Part shown: positions 14,153 to 26,403 of the stretch, piece after piece
Numbering within the stretch: position 1 is the stretch's first letter
Layout of the letters: every line of letters begins with the position of its first letter
Assembly (NCBI GenBank): GCA_037102815.1
Contig: BTPP01000005.1
Span: 1,054,001-1,118,000, forward strand
Direction of reading: 5' to 3'
DNA length: 64,000 nt
DNA from: Neurospora intermedia
Lineage: Eukaryota > Ascomycota > Sordariomycetes > Sordariales > Sordariaceae
The notes under the pieces: model-generated
What the model was told of the DNA's origin: nothing
Seen by the model: only the letters and a program-made list of their open reading frames with translations
The model's database searches: none
Made by a program: the position numbers and the translations under genes

Positions 14153-17100
14153 TTAGCCGGTCATCTGAACATCTCCTTCTCTGTCTCCACGCGTCACCGG
14201 AGCCTTCGCCGCGATCGCCGTTGTCGTCACCTTGCTACCCTTCGCCTTTCCTACTTGGAAGATGTTGAAGATGTCTTGCCACGATTGGATGTTAATGTGT
14301 TCAAAGCCGCGCCCCTCCGCGACCTGATCCTCGTACCACTTGAGCGTTGGGACGAACTTGAACTCCATATGGTCCGAAGAGGACCTGGCCCTGGCGAGAC
14401 GGGCCTCCTCGTAGAGCCTGTTGGTGCACTTTGAGCGGGAACCAGGGGAGAGCCTGGTGCCTCGAGGTGGATGGAAGATGATGCGCACATCTTCGTCTTC
14501 GTCTTCCCAGCCATCGTTACTATCGACATCCATGAGAACGTCCTCGTCGCTATCTAGACCTCCGCCATTCATCGTATCTAGCGCCGGCGGGTGCTCCTTT
14601 AAAACTTTCCTGAAACCCTTTTCCGGCAACCGCTGCTCCGCTGGTGGAAGATGTTCTCTAATATCTTGCATCGCTGTTCTGGCGAATTTCAACGTCATGT
14701 CGAGCGGATAAGGAGATTCGCATTCACTGGGGCAGTTGAACCCGCCGAGCCAAACCTGGTCGAGGTACGTACCCTTGTTCTTATTTCCGCAGTGCTCACG
14801 GACATACTGAATGACACGCCGTTGCATATAAGTGAGCTCGCTTTCTAACGGTGCCTGTGAGCCCGGAAACCGATTCCTTGCAAGAGGGTCCCATATGATA
14901 ACTTCGCACCGTCGGTAGGGGGGGATATCGGCGTTGACTGGCCTGTAAATCGCAAGCCAAGGATGCCACCTAGGATTCGGGTTTTGTGGAGGCTTCTGGG
15001 GATCCCACTCCTCCGAGATGGTATAAAACAGGCCCATGTAAGTGTTGAAGATTTTGTCGAATGGCCATGTATAACTGAACCAATCGCTGATCGGCTTGTT
15101 GTACCTGAGAATCAAATCGCCGTAGGATCTCGCCATCTCCGGATCAGCCCATGTCACAGGATATCCGTAAACCCGCATTTTGGGCTTCGGACCGGAATTA
15201 CAAAAGTTGCTGAAAAGGAATATCTTAAGAGTCTCTCCACGGTCATTGCTTAAGCCCGGTATATCGCTTTTGAAGGGACCAGTCAACTCCAAACTACGCG
15301 CCGCACTTGGTGGCTTGCTGGGAGGCAGTTCGTGTGCTGGTACCTGGAGATTTTGCGATGCTTCGTCCTGCACAACCTCTGCTACCGCGTCTGGGTCATT
15401 GATTGTTGTTTTAAGATATTTGGGAATGCGGACCGTCCGAATTCCCTTCTTGGTGTTTGGATAACCAATACTGGTACACGATCCAATAACATGGAACTTT
15501 CGGAACTGGTCAGCCCGCAGGGTTGACCACCAGCCGAACCAGTTGACTAGGCTTTGCTCGTCATTTGGGTCGATGGACGGATCCGCATAGATGAGCGGGC
15601 TGTGGTCCTCCTCCATTCCACCGGAGGAGTCGAGCTTTCTGGTGCGTATTCTGTGAAGTTCAGAAGCAATGATGCCGGCTTGAAGCCTAGATTCACATTC
15701 GTCAAGGCTATGTCCTCGCAAGTTGATCTCGAACTGGGTTTCAATAGGAGTCATCCCAAGGCTCGGTCCCGTGTTCCACCACCTCTCGCGCGAATCGATG
15801 CATTCTAATGCCAAATCTTGAAGGTATTCATGGATGTTGGAGGCCGTCACCAGACTATAGTAAAAGGTGGAACTCGATTGGCGGCTGAGAAACCAATCAA
15901 GAAACTCACGAGCGTGTTCAGGCTCGGATACCAGAAAGCTGGGTGTGAGCAGAATTGCTGTTCCGAATGGCAATATCCGCGTCAGTTGACTAATCCCGGG
16001 GGGGACGCTTTCCGGCAAGGACATTGACGGATATAAGGGGTATGCTTCGGTTGGCTCCGTAAAGCACCAATACTCGTCGTATTTCTTGACCAGGTACTCG
16101 GAAAGCTTTGGGAACCGGCGAAGACTCCACATCAACGTTTCGTGGATGATGACAACACCAGATGACTCGGCTACGCTGGCTCTGAATGCATCCCATGAGC
16201 CTGGTTGACTAGATATGTATATGTGACAGGCGGGATTGGAAGAGCGCAGCCATTGAAAGACGACTGACCTGGTAGCTTTTCCAGTTCCTGACTCGGGAAA
16301 AGCGAGAAAGAACTTGTGTATCTGTGGAATCTCCGGCTTTCTTGGTAATAGCTGATTGTAATCGAATTTGTACAGTCTCCCCATCAGCCACGTCCTGGTG
16401 GGCACTGCCTTTCTATTCGTTTCTGGCAAATGTAGCGAGGGACTGAGCGGTCGGAGCATAGTTCCACAGTCAATATCTGATGAGAATATAGTATAACAGA
16501 GCGCTGCAGTCAAGCCAGTTGCTACCTCCTGGCCAAACGGTTTAGTTTGCCACTGCTCACATTTGGTGGGATAAATGAGAAGGTTGTAATGCCGACCCAA
16601 GTAGTAAAGACCGAGCAGTCGCGCCTTAAGCTGCTGTGCAAGCTTCTCTATAGCTTCTTTGTTCTCGGACGTTATAGCCCCTTTGGCCAGGCACTTTTGG
16701 AACAAGGGAGGCCTCAATTTTGCCACTGCTGTTTCAGCGAAACAACTTAGCCGAATCTCTAGCGACTTTTTGTTGCCGAATTGTGCAGCCCACAACTGAC
16801 GGGTATCTCGCGGCACATCGTGAAATGTGACCTCAAAAGGGGGGATCTCGGCGATTAGCAGTGTTTTGTTTAGATTTCCCCTCGGCACCCCGTCATCGGA
16901 CTCGCTGGCAGAAGCAGTGGCAGGCGGTGGATCTGGACTAAATATGCGCTGGTGAGCCGTCGATCTTGTAGGCGTAATTGGCGTTGTATGAATAGGCTCA
17001 ACAAACATCCCATCAACATCCATCTGTTCCCGTTCCTGAGGAATTGTGGTCTCATCATGGCCAGGCACGAAGCGGACGGATTTGCGCTCCTTAGCATCGG

Positions 17101-18484
17101 GTTTTGATTTTGTCAAAGCAGATTTCCTTCTGGGCGGATCTCTGGGTCGAATAGACAGTTCCTGGCTGTTCACGGGTGCCGGTTCGTCCGAGCTGAGCTC
17201 AAGCCCGGCTGTGTTCTCGGCTTCTATTTCGACCTGTGTCCTAGTCACTTGACCACCTGGGGCCAGAACAGGCGTGCTTGATGACGTGGTTGTGCTTAGT
17301 GAGGTTTTTCTTCCTGTTGGTATTTGTCTGATGTTGAAGAGTTGAATATTTGCTGTCGATAGATCGGGAGGACGATCCTCTGTATCCCTGCTCTTCTTCT
17401 CAGCCCACCGGCGTTGACTAAGCATTTTAAACTGCTTTGGATCTTTGGTTGGGTCTGATATAGCCTTCTCCAACTTCTGTCGGGGTTTTCTAACTTTGCC
17501 TTCTGCAAAGATATTGACGCTGACCATCTTCTTAACGGCCGTTCTTTTGGCAGTCAGAGGCTTTCGGACGCCAGCAGACGTAGGCCGAGACGCAATTGGA
17601 GGAGCGGTACGGGTTGATTGGGGCAGTGGCCTAGTCAACCCGTTTGGAGTATTAGGTCGTGCTTTATCCACAGACTTCCTCGCAGTTCCTTGGTAGCCAG
17701 TTGTCAATACAAAATTCCGCTCAGGTCGAGGCTTGGAGGACGACGGTTGCGGCGGGGAAGGCCTTTCAGGGGCTTTGGAACTGGGTTTTGACGAGGCTTT
17801 AGGTTTGGGCTCGAGAAAGGTCGATTCTCGTGTAGTGGCGGCAGTCTTGGCCGATTTGGGTACAGGTTGAGCGATGCCTTTGAATATCTTTTGCTTGGGC
17901 TTTGGCTCTGATTGCGGGCGTGTACCACTCTCTTTAGCCGAGCGTGGTTCCTGGTCGTCCTTGGAGACGGGTTCCTCTTGCTCCAAAGCTTCATCACTGG
18001 ATTCATCAGAGGACTCGGCCTTGACAATGTCTAGGTCTGATTCCGAGCTTGAGCTATCGAAGGGCTCGGTCAACGGGAGACCCAGTTTCCGCCGCTTCGC
18101 GTTGCGACGGCGATGACGGTCGGCCTTTGCCTTTTTAGCCCTTTTGACGGCTGCACGGAACTCTCGCACATCAAATGGCTCTTCCTCTCCGGCCTCCTGC
18201 CTCAGTTGCTTCTCCCTCCACATCTCTATAAGTTCGTCACCCAGGTTGTCCTCGGGCTCCCAAGTGCATTGTTCTAGCGGGTAGCGTTCCCACTTGACTA
18301 GATAGACTTGTTTGCCATCATCGTCTGGTTCCTCGAGGAGGATATCCTCGACCTCGAATTCTTCATCTGGGTCGTGTTGCACGGACGCTGTTGAAGCTAG
18401 AGATATGTTGTCATCCTCATCTTCGACGGCAGGGGTCGAGTGAGTCGAGTCTTTCGACACTCTCCGGCCCACATCTTTAAACAT
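14153..18484 (-). CDS. Large chromodomain protein, 1443 aa
   Basis: A single uninterrupted exon. The start is the ATG at 18484 in the context CAACATG; the frame is open further upstream but has no earlier ATG. A canonical chromodomain occupies about residues 41-98: FEVEDIL, VYLVKWERYP, CTWEPEDNL. Aromatic-cage positions are Phe43, Trp65 and Tyr68, so binding of a methylated histone tail, most likely H3K9me, is expected. A basic stretch (KRAKKAKADRHRRR) and a long Ser/Pro/Lys-rich disordered linker follow to about residue 560. The C-terminal ~850 residues look folded (for example RWWNTGPSLGM and LGGFNCPSECESPYPLDMTL) but I cannot place them in a named family. Chp1-like or HDA-complex scaffolds are candidates only. 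It lies 8 kb from hda-1, whose HCHC partners in Neurospora include chromodomain proteins. Confidence 0.9.
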   Translation of the reverse strand: MFKDVGRRVSKDSTHSTPAVEDEDDNISLASTASVQHDPDEEFEVEDILLEEPDDDGKQVYLVKWERYPLEQCTWEPEDNLGDELIEMWREKQLRQEAGEEEPFDVREFRAAVKRAKKAKADRHRRRNAKRRKLGLPLTEPFDSSSSESDLDIVKAESSDESSDEALEQEEPVSKDDQEPRSAKESGTRPQSEPKPKQKIFKGIAQPVPKSAKTAATTRESTFLEPKPKASSKPSSKAPERPSPPQPSSSKPRPERNFVLTTGYQGTARKSVDKARPNTPNGLTRPLPQSTRTAPPIASRPTSAGVRKPLTAKRTAVKKMVSVNIFAEGKVRKPRQKLEKAISDPTKDPKQFKMLSQRRWAEKKSRDTEDRPPDLSTANIQLFNIRQIPTGRKTSLSTTTSSSTPVLAPGGQVTRTQVEIEAENTAGLELSSDEPAPVNSQELSIRPRDPPRRKSALTKSKPDAKERKSVRFVPGHDETTIPQEREQMDVDGMFVEPIHTTPITPTRSTAHQRIFSPDPPPATASASESDDGVPRGNLNKTLLIAEIPPFEVTFHDVPRDTRQLWAAQFGNKKSLEIRLSCFAETAVAKLRPPLFQKCLAKGAITSENKEAIEKLAQQLKARLLGLYYLGRHYNLLIYPTKCEQWQTKPFGQEVATGLTAALCYTIFSSDIDCGTMLRPLSPSLHLPETNRKAVPTRTWLMGRLYKFDYNQLLPRKPEIPQIHKFFLAFPESGTGKATRSVVFQWLRSSNPACHIYISSQPGSWDAFRASVAESSGVVIIHETLMWSLRRFPKLSEYLVKKYDEYWCFTEPTEAYPLYPSMSLPESVPPGISQLTRILPFGTAILLTPSFLVSEPEHAREFLDWFLSRQSSSTFYYSLVTASNIHEYLQDLALECIDSRERWWNTGPSLGMTPIETQFEINLRGHSLDECESRLQAGIIASELHRIRTRKLDSSGGMEEDHSPLIYADPSIDPNDEQSLVNWFGWWSTLRADQFRKFHVIGSCTSIGYPNTKKGIRTVRIPKYLKTTINDPDAVAEVVQDEASQNLQVPAHELPPSKPPSAARSLELTGPFKSDIPGLSNDRGETLKIFLFSNFCNSGPKPKMRVYGYPVTWADPEMARSYGDLILRYNKPISDWFSYTWPFDKIFNTYMGLFYTISEEWDPQKPPQNPNPRWHPWLAIYRPVNADIPPYRRCEVIIWDPLARNRFPGSQAPLESELTYMQRRVIQYVREHCGNKNKGTYLDQVWLGGFNCPSECESPYPLDMTLKFARTAMQDIREHLPPAEQRLPEKGFRKVLKEHPPALDTMNGGGLDSDEDVLMDVDSNDGWEDEDEDVRIIFHPPRGTRLSPGSRSKCTNRLYEEARLARARSSSDHMEFKFVPTLKWYEDQVAEGRGFEHINIQSWQDIFNIFQVGKAKGSKVTTTAIAAKAPVTRGDREGDVQMTG

Positions 18485-20762
18485 GTTGAGGGTTTTGAGG
18501 ACTGTAAAAAGTGGCAGGGTTGAAAAACAGGCGGCCAAGTTGTAATCTTTACAACTTTCGAGGCCGAGGTTCAAAGCAGCAGAGGGCTCATAGCTCCCAT
18601 GTCCGTCATTCGGCGTCCTTGCAGTGGTAGCCACGTAGCTATTCGCGTTGCCTGAATGACTGCCAAGTAGACGCACTACTTTGAAAAGTTTCGATGACTC
18701 GATAGTATGGTTTTGTGTGGTATGATATCAACAAAATATCAGATTGCCGTTGAGGGATTGAAAGTTGTCAGGTTGTTTGATCGGTAAACTGAGAATTGTT
18801 TACATAATGCGTAAACTCGAAAAATGACGTTCAGATGATGATTGGCGACAATATTGCCATGTACCTTGTGCTCCGGCGGACTTGGAAGAACGCAGTATTT
18901 GGACACGTGTTTCTGATCTGAATTTTCTTTTCTGACGATATTTCAGGACGACTGAAGATGGATGTTTGGAAGAAGGGGTTTTCCATGGGACGGAAAGTTG
19001 TGAAAAAAATGAGGAAGGAATTTGGACGCGATGAACAAAGACGAGACTGGACGTGGTGGTGAAGGTGGGGTTTGGACTGAGCGACCCACTATTTCCACTT
19101 CCCGTACTAAGTGTCAGGTATGTACCATTCAGTGGAGGTAGACGAACGGTATCTAGTAGAATCAGAATAGGGAAGGTGCAAAGAAAGAGCCACTGGCACA
19201 AGCAAAATGCAAGAGTGACCGCGGTCTTGGTTGAAAGCCGTCAACTACCTCTAGTGTGGAAGCATCTGATAGCTTTGGTATTGCCATTACGTAGAGGTAA
19301 GTATATCCAAGGCTTCGTTGTTGAAATCAACTTCGTTGGGCTTTTTGATTTGGCACTGCTACAGCTGTGTAGTGTACCAATAATGTATTCGATCTGCTCA
19401 AGGACAAGAATGTGCTTGGACAGTTGCAAGCGAGGGAGCACACCAAGCGCCGTTATTGCTGTCAATACAGGTGAATTCAGAAGAAAAGAATGAAAGATAT
19501 TTAACCAAGGAGTAGACACAGAGACCATGCCAATCCCTGGATGGGTCTTGTGTTTGGACCATGACGCTTATGTGGATTCCGTACCTCGATGCTATCCGTT
19601 CGTGCCCAAGTCTATGCACGTGAAAGGGAAGTAAGCTGTGTACCATGTACGAACCCTTTTCAGCCATTCCATCTACCTAGCTGTGGTCTTGGCTAAGGTA
19701 GGAAGACGGGAGAAGACAGTTGGTATTAAGTAACAAGTCCATAGTAAAAGGGCGTAAGTGGAGGTCCCAAGGGGGGGGGGGGGGGGGGGGCTGGCAGCTC
19801 ATTGAATGTCATAGACAAGAGGATTTGGGAAGAGCGCATACGAGGAAGTGGAAATGGGAAAGAGAGGGCAGTAACACAGAGGATAAGCCAGGAAAGGGTT
19901 TACGGGTTTTGTTTGAACACATCAAGTTAATGTATTCCGAGTCCAGAGCATCGTCAACGCAATGCCGGCGCATGCGTGTAATTCTCAATAACTCCTGTCG
20001 ATGTCTTCCATGTCTCGTCTCTTCCTCGGGGCGCGCCATCTTGACTGATCGTCGCGAGGAAACCTCAAGTAAAGGAGACCTCCCTCTAGAGAGGGAGATA
20101 GTAGAGGAAGGTAAAGACCTCAAAGGTACTTCCATGGTAGCCTGAATGGGGCTTGGTACCTCAAAGAGCTTCCAGTGCCCGTGACACCCAACCACCACCT
20201 TACTGGCCCAAACAAAACCGGTCATCTCCATTGTCCTGGGATAGTAGGTAGACAAAGCCGTCCGCGATCCCTGGATTGTTGGCCCACCGCTGTCCGCACC
20301 AGGGCATTAGACTTAGTCCACCGTTAACGCTACTGTCGCAGCTCTTTGACCCTCCAATATTACGCCGTCTAGCCCGCGTCCATTGACAGCCCGGTCTCTT
20401 CACCCGCCCATGGAGGGGGCCGTGGCTCACTGCAAATGGGACTTCAGGCGCATTCCATTCATTCGTTCGTTCCCTTCAGGGGCACTGCAGCACCCTCTGG
20501 CTGGCTGCACTTGGTTACCTTAGCTAAAAACTCGGACCCACTCGAGGGGAGCCGCACCGCCCTCCTTGGCCCTGCCTCTCCTGGACACCACCACTGATCG
20601 AACCCGAACTCACATACATCGCATTGCCCTTGACTTTGTCTGCATACAGTACAACTATCAACGCGACAACCACTTGCCAGACATTGCCTCAGCCCATCAC
20701 CAGCTCGCCGAATTCCAGCATACCCTCTGCCTCCAGCACCTCTGTCATCACACACCGCAACC
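18485..20762. other. 2.3-kb divergent promoter region with a G20 tract
   Basis: Upstream DNA of the chromodomain gene (-) and the Rab11 gene (+). A run of 20 G at 19771-19790 is the most striking feature. The 200 bp before 20763 are CA/CT-rich leader. No gene is recognised. Confidence 0.5.
19771..19790 (+). repeat. Homopolymer (G)20
   Basis: Twenty consecutive G, able in principle to form a G-quadruplex on the plus strand. It lies in non-coding DNA about 1 kb upstream of the Rab11 start. Confidence 0.95.
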
Positions 20763-21801
<1,039 letters not shown>

Positions 21802-22969
21802 GAGGTGCTTGATTCTCCGGGCCGGGAACCGAGTGGCCCTGAAGGGTTGAGGTGCAGGGTGCAGCAGAGTACAACAGGGTGCCGAACCAACAACGGCGTC
21901 ACATATGTCTGACATGAAGCAATGGGAGGCTTATGATGAGCAATGAAGAGCAGCATCGGGGGAAAAGTACGGACGGATCCTGCCCAGTCTTATTACATCA
22001 CGGTCGCCGATGGGATGGTCTGTTTTTCTTTTTCTCTCTTATTTTTGGGCTTTTGGGGAGGGGGGAAAGGATGCTCGTCTTCCAGCCTTTCCTTTTTGTT
22101 GTTGTTATTACTACTACTACCCCTTTCTTCCCTTTTCCCCCCGTGCTGGTCGTTGGAATTTTCCTCAATGTGGTTAACGAAGCCATCACTTGCGCATGGG
22201 TTATGAAAGATATTATTTAGTTGAAATGAACTATGGGCGTGAACAGCCCTTAACTCAACCAGGTGCATATTGCTCCAAGTTGTCAAGGTCTCCATCTATT
22301 GCATCCACAATGTGGGAGAAGAGGAGTACCTCGAGAGTGAGTACGTAACGATAGTCGTGCAGGGTCTCGTTATGACATTGGTTATGTGCAACAGCGGGAA
22401 AGAGTCAACACAAATCACAAATCAAGACATCTGGGCTTGCCTGATGGATTATGGTGACTGTCATTAGGTACCTTACCTACTCCCATCGCGTCACCCGAGG
22501 CGGTTGAAGTGGGTTTGAGTGCGGACAAGAGGCCAGTCCCATCCCCCACTGTAGGGCAGACAAGAAGAACGCGTGGACCTTGGACTGTGTAGGTAATGGA
22601 ATCCCCAGAATTTGGGGGTCCGGATTCCAGGTTGGGGGGTCCATCAGTGGGACAAATGCGGGTTGCCCAGACCGCCGACCGCCTTTCAGCTGTTCCAAGC
22701 AGGGGGCCGGGACAGGGACGCTAGTGAGATAAGAGAAGCTTATCGGAGTGGGGCTGCGATTGGCCGGCGAACTTTTTTTGAGATGGAACAGCCTGCACTC
22801 CATCGATGCGCTTCGCCCGCGACATTCGTGGATGGAGCATTGAATTCATTCACCTTTGCAATCCGCATTCCGTTTTGTCTGTCATCACTTCCACCACAAC
22901 CACCAACTTCAGTCACCCTTGTCCTTCGCCCGATTTCGATACCCAAAGAACGACAAGAACAAAAGGAAA
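21802..22969. other. Intergenic region between Rab11 and BRX1
   Basis: The 3' flank of the Rab11 gene, with T-rich tracts at 22020-22140, and the promoter and leader of BRX1. No gene is seen. Confidence 0.5.
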
Positions 22970-24091
22970 ATGGCCGCCGTTTACAAGTCGCTCTCGAAGA
23001 GCGCCAAGAAGGTCGAGGACACGGAGAACGACAACACCACCACCACCAATGGCGGCTTCCGGAAGAACAAGCAGAGAGTTCTGATTCTCTCGTCCAGAGG
23101 CGTCACCTACAGGTACATATAGACCCTGCATACCTGCAAGATGGAAGAAGGAAGGGTCAATTGCTAACTGCCTTTGCGCCCCGAGTACAGACACAGACAT
23201 CTCCTCAACGATCTCGCAGCGATGCTCCCCCACGGCCGCAAAGACGTCAAGTTCGATTCCAAGTCCAAGCTTTACCAACTGAACGAGCTTGCCGAGCTCT
23301 ACAACTGTAACAACGTCATGTTCTTCGAGGCGCGCAAGGGCAAGGATCTGTACATGTGGTTCAGCAAGGTTCCCAACGGTCCTACGGTCAAGTTCCACGC
23401 CCAAAACTGTGAGCACGGCCCATATCCGCGATACGCATTGTGAAAGAGGAAGAATTGGGTTCTAACAAAAAGCACAGTGCACACCATGGAAGAGCTTCAT
23501 TTCACAGGTAACTGCCTCAAGGGCTCGAGGCCACTTCTCTCCTTCGACCTCGCCTTCGAGCAAGAGCCGCACTACCGCGTCATCAAGGAGGTGTTTCTGC
23601 AAATGTTTGGCGTCCCCCAGGGCGCGCGCAAGTCAAAACCGTTTATCGACCACGTCATGAGCTTCAGCATTGCCGACGGCAAGATTTGGGTGCGCAACTA
23701 CGAGATTCGGGAGGTGGAGAAGGCCAAGGGCGAGAAGGACAGCGAAGGAAACGACATTGTCCCCGAGAGCGACAAGTCATCATCGAAAAAGAGAAAGGGC
23801 GCGCCCAACGCGGAGCTCAAGGACACAGACGTCAGCCTGGTTGAGATCGGACCTCGGTTCGTCCTAACGCCCATCATCATACAGGAGGGCGCGTTCGGCG
23901 GCCCCATCATTTACGAGAACAAGCGCTTTATCTCGCCCAACCAGGTGCGCTCGGAGCTGCGCAAGGCCAAGGCGACCAGGCACAACGCTAGGGTGGAGCA
24001 AGTCAAGGAGAGGCTCGGCAAGCTCGAGACCCTCACGGCCCAGGCGAAGAAGGAGAAGGATGTCTTGGATACCCGGGAGCTTTTTGCTTAG
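22970..24091 (+). CDS. brx1: Ribosome biogenesis protein BRX1 (Brix domain)
   Basis: A nucleolar factor needed for assembly of the large (60S) ribosomal subunit; it works with Ebp2 and binds pre-rRNA through its Brix domain. Exons 22970-23112, 23191-23408 and 23478-24091 give 324 aa. The junctions read VTY-R-HRHLLNDL and FHAQN-LHTMEELHF, both classical BRX1 sequence. Recognisable blocks are RVLILSSRGVTYR, DVKFDSK, LNELAELYNCNNVMFFEARK, DLYMWFSKVPNGPTVKFH, LKGSRPLLSFD and a degenerate IVPES-SSKKRKG insertion before LVEIGPRFVLTPI. Intron ends are GTACAT/CAG (78 nt) and GTGAGC/CAG (69 nt). The start ATG lies in AAAATGGCC. It is in line with Rab11 and hda-1 but has its own promoter space. Confidence 0.95.
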
Positions 24092-26403
24092 AGGAAGAGA
24101 AGGAGGGGGAAGAGAGAGAGAGAACTTTTTACAACACGATTTCATCATGTCTGTTCGCTTGCGACACATCAAAGCAACGCACGCCTTAGGTTTAGGGGTA
24201 ATCAAGGAGTTTTTTGTACTTTTGCTGGCTGGCTGGTTTGGTCTGGTTCGGGAAAAAGAAAGGAAATCGATTTGCATTGTACAACATTACAGTATTCGTG
24301 GGGATGAGCGAGATGGAGGAGCTGTCCTCTTTCGACAGTTGGGAGAGAAGACCATCATCGAGAGGTAGACGAGCACTCAGCGTGTAAAGTGCTGGCTCGA
24401 AAGTGGACACATCAGATCAAGATTGAGTGATGAACGCCGTCCTGGCTCCGGTCTTGGTCGTGTTGGAAGGGGATAGTCAAAGAAGGGTAGAAGAGCAAGT
24501 ACTTTGCTCGGCACCTCACTAAGGGTTGACTGTTTATAACCACACTCTGAGGGAGATGTTTTTCACATAGGACCTGGACTCTACCTTGAATACAGTTGCA
24601 TCGTGAGAAGTTGTCTCGTATTTTTGCTCAATGATCTGGGTTATTTCCACATATGTAAGAGACATGAGGTGTGTCTCGTCTTTCGTTGAGTTGTTGGGAT
24701 GATATCACCACTTTCAGTACTCTCCTCAAGGAGAAGAAGAAAAAGTACCATGTTTCATTCTAAGGTAGCTTTGGGCGACATTGTCCCAAATTTCAGGTTT
24801 TCTGACGGACTAGCCATTTGTTCAGGGGCTTTGGGTTGTCCAAGTCATGTAGGTAGTGTGCGTGGGAGTTGGCGCGAGTTTGGTGCTTCTTGAAAACAAG
24901 AGACAAGAACTGGAGCCGATACCTAGGGCGTCGCTCCTTAAAGCGAAAGACCAATGACTTGAGTTTAAAGTCAATTACAACTATGGCTAACACTTTCGAT
25001 CAAATCGAGAGGCAAAAAACAACTCGGACTACTTTGGTCATGACTCGGGTTCACTCATGGATATCGGAGGAGAGAGTTGAGGATAGAGGGTTCACTTCAC
25101 TCATTGTGAAAGGTCGCTACAGGGGACCTGCTCCCTCCAGAACAGTGGGGGAAAGAGCGGGATGCTCCGGCCTACTTAGGCGCCCTTGCGTGCCTGCCTA
25201 GCGTAGTGTAGAGGTACCTTGGGCACCTAACTGGCATGTAGTGCCTGGGCCCGAGATTGCCAGTGCCAATTCCCCATTTCAGCGCTGCTCTAGTTCTCAA
25301 TTCCCTTCTAGACTTCAACACCACAATAGGTCACAACCAAACAACAAACTGAACACCTCCCGATCCGTCCCCCCAAACGCCTCAGCAAAGCACTTGAACG
25401 GGCACTTTCAACATCCCACTATCCTTCGGCAGTGTTCCGCCTTTTCTCTTTCGGCACACTTTTGCGCACACCTCGCTTGGATTTGATTACATACACGGTC
25501 TTTTATTGTTTTATTTTTGGTTTGCTCCTTCTTCCAAAAGGCATGCACCGGCGATTATTCCATAAGCTAGGTAAGCCACTCTCACCCATCGTTCCATCCC
25601 CGATCTTGGCCGCCGGTTTGGTGTTGCCCCTTCCTTCCTTTCTCTCCACCTTGATTGCGGCAGCGCGTCTCGACGCCGCGCGGAATCTCCTTGGAGAAGG
25701 TGTCATTGGAAAGCTCAAGATATCCTCATATCATTCATGTCTTGGGGTTCTGCTTCAAGGGTTCGGAAGGCTTCGCGGCGCAAGTGTGTCCGGCCCAGGT
25801 CTGACATAACCGCTTCACTCCTGAGACGCTCGATGGTCGACGCATTCATCCATATATACACTCTCGCAGCCCATTTGACACATCACTTTTCATACCTATC
25901 ATGTTTCATGAAAAAGACCCCGGATAACGTGCTCCCGACGGCAGAAGTCATGAGCGATGACTGTTGGATATCTACTGCTTCACATATCCTTACCCTTTCT
26001 CTCTTGACGATAGCCTCTTGCACAGTCTCAACTTCCACAGCCACTCTGACTTTCAGTCTGGGTATGGGTGCGGCTGCTTGCCATCTGCGCTTGTGGAAGC
26101 TCCGATGTTTACCGTTCAGCTGTTTAAGGGTTTCCCTGCCCAAGGACAGCTAAGATCCCCCTTGCCCTGCTCGTTCGTTGTTTGTTATTTCTACCGCAGC
26201 ACCCATGCCTTTACCTCTCAAGCAGCAACTGCTCTTTTGCTTTGTTGTCAGATCCCAAAAGACATCCTAACATGCCTTCGATTCGTTTGTCCAGTCATTC
26301 ATGTTGCGTCCTACTAATACGGTCACGTAGGTTTCAAGAGTTGACACCGGCATTATTACTTTTATCCTTCACATAGTCGTCCATCTGGACGGACCATTTC
26401 AAG
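24092..26403. other. 2.3-kb region upstream of hda-1
   Basis: The BRX1 3' flank, then probably a long hda-1 promoter and leader. Several small ATG frames precede the hda-1 start (one at 25737 would encode a basic 138-residue peptide), and a GTAAGC donor at about 25571 with a TAG acceptor near 26329 could form a 5' UTR intron. I see no convincing separate gene. Confidence 0.4.
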
